A DNA stretch of 64,000 nucleotides, from assembly GCF_014649495.1 (NCBI RefSeq), contig NZ_BMTD01000010.1:287595-351594 (forward strand), given 5' to 3'. Positions within the stretch are counted from its first letter, which is position 1, and every line of letters starts with the position of its first letter. Below, piece after piece: positions 60,093 to 64,000 of this stretch. Position numbers and translations under genes: made by a program. The DNA comes from Streptomyces filipinensis (GTDB lineage Bacteria; Actinomycetota; Actinomycetes; Streptomycetales; Streptomycetaceae). A model generated the notes under the pieces. It did no database searches. It was not told the origin of the DNA and saw only the letters and a program-made list of their open reading frames with translations.

Positions 60093-62333
60093 TCAGCGCT
60101 GTGGTGCCAGCCAGACCGTGGCGAGCGGAGGGAGGGTGAGCCCCAGGGAACCGTTCTCGGGCTTCAGCGGTCCCGCGGTGCCCACCCCGCTGCCGCCGAA
60201 GCGGACGTCGTCGGTGTTCAGCACCTCCTGCCAGACGGAGACCCCGTCCGGGACCCACAGCCGGTAGTCCCGCCGGACGACCGGGGAGAAGTGCGACACC
60301 GCGAGCAGCGGCGAGCCGTCGGCGGCGAAGCGCAGGAACGCGAAGACGTTGTCGTCCGCCGCGTCGCACAGCACCCACCGGAAGCCGCCCGGATCGGTGT
60401 CCCGCTGCCACAAGGCCGGCGTCGCCCGGTACACGGTGTTCAGCTCCCGCACGAGATCCCGCACCCCCCGGTGATCACCGGCCGAGTGGTAGTCGTCGTC
60501 GAGCAGCCACCACTCGGGGCCGTGCGCCTCGGACCACTCCGCTCCCTGGGCGAACTCCTGCCCCATGAAGAGCAGCTGCTTGCCGGGGTGGGCCCACATG
60601 AAGCCCAGGTAGGCACGGTGGTTCGCGCGCCGCTGCCACCAGTCACCCGGCATCTTCGACACCAGCGCCTGCTTGCCGTGCACGACCTCGTCGTGGGAGA
60701 TCGGCAGCACGTAGTTCTCGCTGTAGGCGTACACCATCGAGAAGGTCATCTCGTGGTGGTGGTACCTGCGGTGCACCGGCTCCTTCTGGACGTACTGCAG
60801 CGAGTCGTGCATCCAGCCCATGTTCCACTTCAGCCCGAACCCGAGCCCCCCGCTGTCCGTCGGGCGGGTGACGCCGTCCCACGCGGTGGACTCCTCGGCG
60901 ATGGTGACCACGCCCGGGCAGCGCCGGTAGACGGTGGCGTTCATCTCCTGCAGGAAGGCGACCGCGTCCAGGTCCTCCCGGCCGCCGAAGACGTTCGGCT
61001 CCCACTGGCCGCTGTCGCGCGAGTAGTCCAGGTAGAGCATCGAGGCGACCGCGTCCACGCGCAGGCCGTCGATGTGGAACTCCTCGCACCAGTACACGGC
61101 GTTGGCGACCAGGAAGTTGCGCACCTCGGTCCGGCCGTAGTCGAACTCGTACGTCCCCCAGTCCGGGTGCTCGGCGCGCGCGGCGTTCCCGGGCTCGTAG
61201 AGCGGGTCCCCGTCGAACCGGGCCAGCGCCCAGTCGTCCTTGGGGAAGTGCGCCGGCACCCAGTCCATGATCACACCGAGGCCGGCCCGGTGCAGCGCGT
61301 CCACCAGGTACTTGAAGTCGTCCGGAGAGCCGAGGCGGGGCGTCGGCGCGTAGTAGGAGGTGACCTGGTAACCCCAGGAGCCGCTGAACGGATGCCCGGC
61401 GACCGGCATCAGCTCCACGTGCGTGAAGCCCATCTCCTTGACGTAGGCGGGCAGTTCCTCCGCCAGTCGGCGGTACGTCAGTCCCGGCCGCCAGGACGGC
61501 AGATGGACCTCGTACACGGAGAACGGCGCCTGGTGCACGGGTGTGTCGCCCCGGTGGGCCATCCACTCCGCGTCGCCCCACTCGTACCGCGACACCGCGA
61601 CGACCGACGCCGTGTCGGGCGGCACCTGCGTGCGCCGCGCCATCGGGTCGGCCTTCAGGAACCGGTGGCCGTACCGCGAGGTGATCTCGAACTTGTACCG
61701 GTCGCCCTCGCCGATCCCGGGCAGGAACAGCTCCCACACCCCGGAGGCGCCCAGCGACCGCATCGGGTACTGCGTGCCGTCCCAGTACGTGAAGTCCCCG
61801 GCCACGCGCACCCCTTGGGCGTTGGGCGCCCACACGGTGAAGCGGGTGCCCGGCACACCCTGGTGGGTCATCGGCTCGGCACCGAGCGCCTGCCACAACT
61901 GCTCGTGCCGGCCTTCCCGGATCAGGTGCAGGTCCAGCTCACCGAGAGCGGGCAGGAAGCGGTACGGGTCGTGCACCTCCTGCTCGGCCTCGTCGTAGGC
62001 GACCAGCAGCGTGTACGACGGGATCTCCGGGTACGGCAGGACGGCCGCGAAGAGACCGTCGCCCTCCGACCGGAGGGCGTGGCGCACCCCGTCGGTCATG
62101 ACGCTCACCGACCGCGCGTTCGGGCGCAGCGCCCGGAACAGGACGCCGCCCGGGACCGGGTGGGCGCCCAGCAGGGCGTGCGGGTCGTGGTGGGCACCGC
62201 CGAGCAGCCGAGCGCGCTCGGTGGGGTCGAGCGCCGTGAGCGGGGGGCCGCCCCGGACGTGGCCCGGGGCGGGAACGGCCGTGGCCGGCATGGCACCGGC
62301 CGGCTCGGGAAGCGCGGGGTCGCGCAGGGCCAT
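60093..62333 (-). CDS. glgB: 1,4-alpha-glucan branching enzyme
   Basis: 746 residues. Two N-terminal beta-sandwich segments (CBM48-like) precede a GH13 barrel with nucleophile Asp427 (DGLRVDAVASM), acid/base Glu480 (TIAEESTAW) and ISHDEVVHGK as the third catalytic block. It makes alpha-1,6 branches in glucan. ATG at 62333 lies 4 bp after the pep2 stop, with GGGGAGG upstream, so both are cotranscribed. This is the branching enzyme of a GlgE pathway cluster; Streptomyces commonly has two such clusters used in different growth phases. Confidence 0.96.
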   Translation of the reverse strand: MALRDPALPEPAGAMPATAVPAPGHVRGGPPLTALDPTERARLLGGAHHDPHALLGAHPVPGGVLFRALRPNARSVSVMTDGVRHALRSEGDGLFAAVLPYPEIPSYTLLVAYDEAEQEVHDPYRFLPALGELDLHLIREGRHEQLWQALGAEPMTHQGVPGTRFTVWAPNAQGVRVAGDFTYWDGTQYPMRSLGASGVWELFLPGIGEGDRYKFEITSRYGHRFLKADPMARRTQVPPDTASVVAVSRYEWGDAEWMAHRGDTPVHQAPFSVYEVHLPSWRPGLTYRRLAEELPAYVKEMGFTHVELMPVAGHPFSGSWGYQVTSYYAPTPRLGSPDDFKYLVDALHRAGLGVIMDWVPAHFPKDDWALARFDGDPLYEPGNAARAEHPDWGTYEFDYGRTEVRNFLVANAVYWCEEFHIDGLRVDAVASMLYLDYSRDSGQWEPNVFGGREDLDAVAFLQEMNATVYRRCPGVVTIAEESTAWDGVTRPTDSGGLGFGLKWNMGWMHDSLQYVQKEPVHRRYHHHEMTFSMVYAYSENYVLPISHDEVVHGKQALVSKMPGDWWQRRANHRAYLGFMWAHPGKQLLFMGQEFAQGAEWSEAHGPEWWLLDDDYHSAGDHRGVRDLVRELNTVYRATPALWQRDTDPGGFRWVLCDAADDNVFAFLRFAADGSPLLAVSHFSPVVRRDYRLWVPDGVSVWQEVLNTDDVRFGGSGVGTAGPLKPENGSLGLTLPPLATVWLAPQR

Positions 62334-62337
62334 GACG

Positions 62338-63702
62338 TCAGCCTCCCCACACGGCGAGCCGCTTGATCGCCGCCATCGGAACCGGCAGCCAGTCCGGCCG
62401 GTGTCTCGCCTCGTACAGCACCTCGTACACCGCCCTGTCCGTCTCGTGCGCGCGCAGCAGCGCGTGCTTCTTGCGTGGATCCCAGCCGGCGCGGGCCGCG
62501 TAGCCCGCGCAGAACGCCTCGCGGCAGCGGCGCGCCCATTCGGGTCGCCAGGGGCGGCGCTGCCGGGCCGCGTAGTCGAAGGAACGCAGCATCCCCGCCA
62601 CGTCCCGTACCGGGGAGTGCGGGGCGCGCCGCTCGGCGAGCGGCCGGGACGGCTCGCCCTCGAAGTCGATGACGAACCAGTCGCGGCCCGCCCGCAGTAC
62701 CTGACCGAGGTGCATGTCGCCGTGGATGCGCTGGGCGGGCGGCCCGGTGTCGCAGGTGGCGAGGGCCCCGAACGCGGCCCGCAGCCCGGGCACGAAGGGC
62801 CGCAGCCCCGGTACGGCGTGCGCGGCCGCGTCCAGCCGTGCGCACATCGCCTGTGCCGTACGGCTGTTCTCCCGCGGGTCGGCCGGACCGAACGCCTCGG
62901 CCAGCGCCAGGTGCACCTCGGCCATGGCCCGGCCCAGCTCATGGGCCTCGGCGGTGAAGTCGTCGCCCGCGGCGAGCGCGCCCAGTGCCAGCGTCCAGCC
63001 GTCGGACGCGTCCGGCAGGAACGGCTGCAGCACGCCCAGCGTCGCCGGCTGCGGCGCGGTCGTACCGAACCAGGCCACCGGCGCGGGTACCCGGCTGCAC
63101 CCCTGCGCGGCCAGCGCGGCCGTCACCTCCAGGTCCGGGTTGACGCCCGGCTGGATCCGGCGGAAGACCTTCAGGATGTACGCGTCGCCGTACACGATCG
63201 AGGAGTTGGACTGCTCGACGTCCAGCAGGCGCGGCGGCAGCCCCCCGGGCAGATCGGCGCCCGGGGCCGCGTCGAACCGCAGCGGGCCGGCCGCGCCGGG
63301 CTGCCGCAGCCGCTCCAGCAGCAGATGGGCCGAGCGCGGATCGTGCAGCGCGTCGTACACCGCGAGCCCGGCGAACGGACCCTGTTCGGCCCGCCCGATG
63401 TACGCCCGCTCCAGCCGGGGCGCGAGGTGGTCGCGCAGGCCGAGGAGCAGCTGGTAGCAGTCGCCGGGCGGGGGAGTGCCGCCCGGTGTGGGCACGGGCG
63501 CGTGCGAGGCGTGCACCAGCAGGTGCAGGCACCCCGGGAACAGCTCGGTCAGGGACAGCACCGTCAGATCGGTGACGGGCCGGTCCTTGCCGGCGAACCA
63601 GCGTTGCCTCGGCAGCCAGTGGCGCAGCAGCCCGCCCAGCGAGACCAGGGGCCCTTCGAGGCCGGCCGCGGTTCTCGGCCGTGCGGTGATGGTCTTCGGC
63701 AT
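62338..63702 (-). CDS. pep2: maltokinase (Pep2/Mak)
   Basis: 454 residues of the maltokinase family, which phosphorylates maltose with ATP to maltose-1-phosphate, the substrate of GlgE. Kinase-like loop: RIHGDMHLGQVL with catalytic Asp329, then FVIDFEGEPSRPLAERR (metal Asp). N-terminal feature LVSLGGLLRHWLPRQRWFAGKDRPV is typical. The enzyme is a separate protein here, not fused to TreS as in some bacteria. ATG at 63702; glgB follows 4 bp after its stop and treS precedes it by 28 bp. Confidence 0.94.
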   Translation of the reverse strand: MPKTITARPRTAAGLEGPLVSLGGLLRHWLPRQRWFAGKDRPVTDLTVLSLTELFPGCLHLLVHASHAPVPTPGGTPPPGDCYQLLLGLRDHLAPRLERAYIGRAEQGPFAGLAVYDALHDPRSAHLLLERLRQPGAAGPLRFDAAPGADLPGGLPPRLLDVEQSNSSIVYGDAYILKVFRRIQPGVNPDLEVTAALAAQGCSRVPAPVAWFGTTAPQPATLGVLQPFLPDASDGWTLALGALAAGDDFTAEAHELGRAMAEVHLALAEAFGPADPRENSRTAQAMCARLDAAAHAVPGLRPFVPGLRAAFGALATCDTGPPAQRIHGDMHLGQVLRAGRDWFVIDFEGEPSRPLAERRAPHSPVRDVAGMLRSFDYAARQRRPWRPEWARRCREAFCAGYAARAGWDPRKKHALLRAHETDRAVYEVLYEARHRPDWLPVPMAAIKRLAVWGG

Positions 63703-63730
63703 GACGCGTCCTTTCCTCGGCGCCGGGCGG

Positions 63731-64000
63731 TCAGCGGCGGCGGCCGGTGCGGGATGCGACTCGGGTGAGCCGGAACCAGTAGAAGCCGTGGCCCTGCAGG
63801 GTGAGCAGGTAGGGGAGTTCGCCGATGGCGGGGAAGCGGACCCCGCCGATCAGCTCGACCGGGTGCCGCCCGTCGTACGCCCTGAGGTCGAGTTCGGTGG
63901 GCTGCGCGAAGCGGGAGAAGTTGTGGACGCACAGCACCAGGTCGTCCTCGAACTCGCGCAGGAAGGCGAGCACCGCCGGGTTGGAGGACTGCAGCTCGTT
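63731..64000 (-). CDS. treS: trehalose synthase (maltose alpha-D-glucosyltransferase) C-terminus, partial
   Basis: The last 89 codons of a TreS-like protein; the rest lies outside the window. The sequence NELQSSNPAVLAFLREFEDD and LLTLQGHGFYWFRLTR is the usual C-terminal beta domain of GH13 trehalose synthases. TreS interconverts trehalose and maltose, feeding maltose to the kinase encoded next. GlgE itself is expected upstream of treS, outside the window. Confidence 0.9.
   Translation of the reverse strand, partial: NELQSSNPAVLAFLREFEDDLVLCVHNFSRFAQPTELDLRAYDGRHPVELIGGVRFPAIGELPYLLTLQGHGFYWFRLTRVASRTGRRR

Overview
The window looks like a stretch of a Streptomyces chromosome. It is visibly very GC-rich with strong third-position GC bias, and it carries genes typical of the genus: a WhiB-like regulator, an SsgA-like sporulation protein, a melC tyrosinase operon, a 2-methylisoborneol-type terpene cyclase next to a family 2B encapsulin, a SigB/F/G-type sigma factor with anti-sigma-like ATPases, and a GlgE-pathway cluster. 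I saw no rRNA, tRNA, CRISPR array, insertion sequence or phage module. The mix of stress, secondary-metabolite and secreted-enzyme genes suggests a chromosome arm or arm/core boundary rather than the conserved core, but this is inference.

Layout. 1-2260 (minus): encapsulin shell gene followed by its probable terpene cyclase cargo, cut by the window edge. 2480-5178: zinc alcohol dehydrogenase, two-domain VOC protein, RNase HI with a Cys-containing tail. 5228-6464 (minus): melC1-melC2. 6886-9044: drug-efflux MFS plus TetR gene behind two palindromic operators. 9110-12232: MerR, quinone oxidoreductase, aldo/keto reductase, DUF6328 membrane protein. 12275-23328 is a long minus-strand run: SsgA-like protein with a SigB-type promoter, an unknown helical protein, an LLM oxidoreductase, a membrane-anchored pseudokinase, a PLP dehydratase, a polyprenyl synthetase overlapping a TPR gene, an AIM24 protein, a TerD-CAP fusion and a serine hydrolase.

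23649-27032 (plus): secreted M4 metalloprotease and SGNH hydrolase. 27045-33548 (minus): large LuxR-family ATPase regulator, then a tight operon of receiver-thioredoxin-reductase-like fusion, cNMP-binding histidine kinase and UBP zinc-finger protein, with a universal stress protein gene divergent from it. 34716-40229: DUF4032 kinase-like protein, MBL hydrolase, AlkB, a TetR/FAD-dehydrogenase pair with double palindromes, and DUF488. 40400-45546: secreted M1 peptidase, a decayed L,D-transpeptidase-like lipoprotein, a two-component system and DUF6098 behind a SigB-type promoter.

45610-51802: WhiB-like regulator, LysG/LysE-type exporter pair, MFS exporter, stand-alone cNMP-binding protein, anti-sigma-like ATPase and SigB-family sigma factor. 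51822-58893: FUSC membrane protein, DUF4287, NDH-2-like dehydrogenase, second ATPase, long-chain acyl-CoA ligase and DUF6480. 58909-64000 (minus): YbdK-type carboxylate-amine ligase and then glgB-pep2-treS (treS cut by the window end), which convert trehalose/maltose to branched glucan with GlgE, presumably encoded just outside.

The most interesting items are the terpene cyclase/encapsulin pair, the phosphorelay whose response regulator ends in a flavoprotein reductase-like domain, the pseudokinase, the TerD-CAP fusion, the decayed transpeptidase, and several unassigned palindromic operators.
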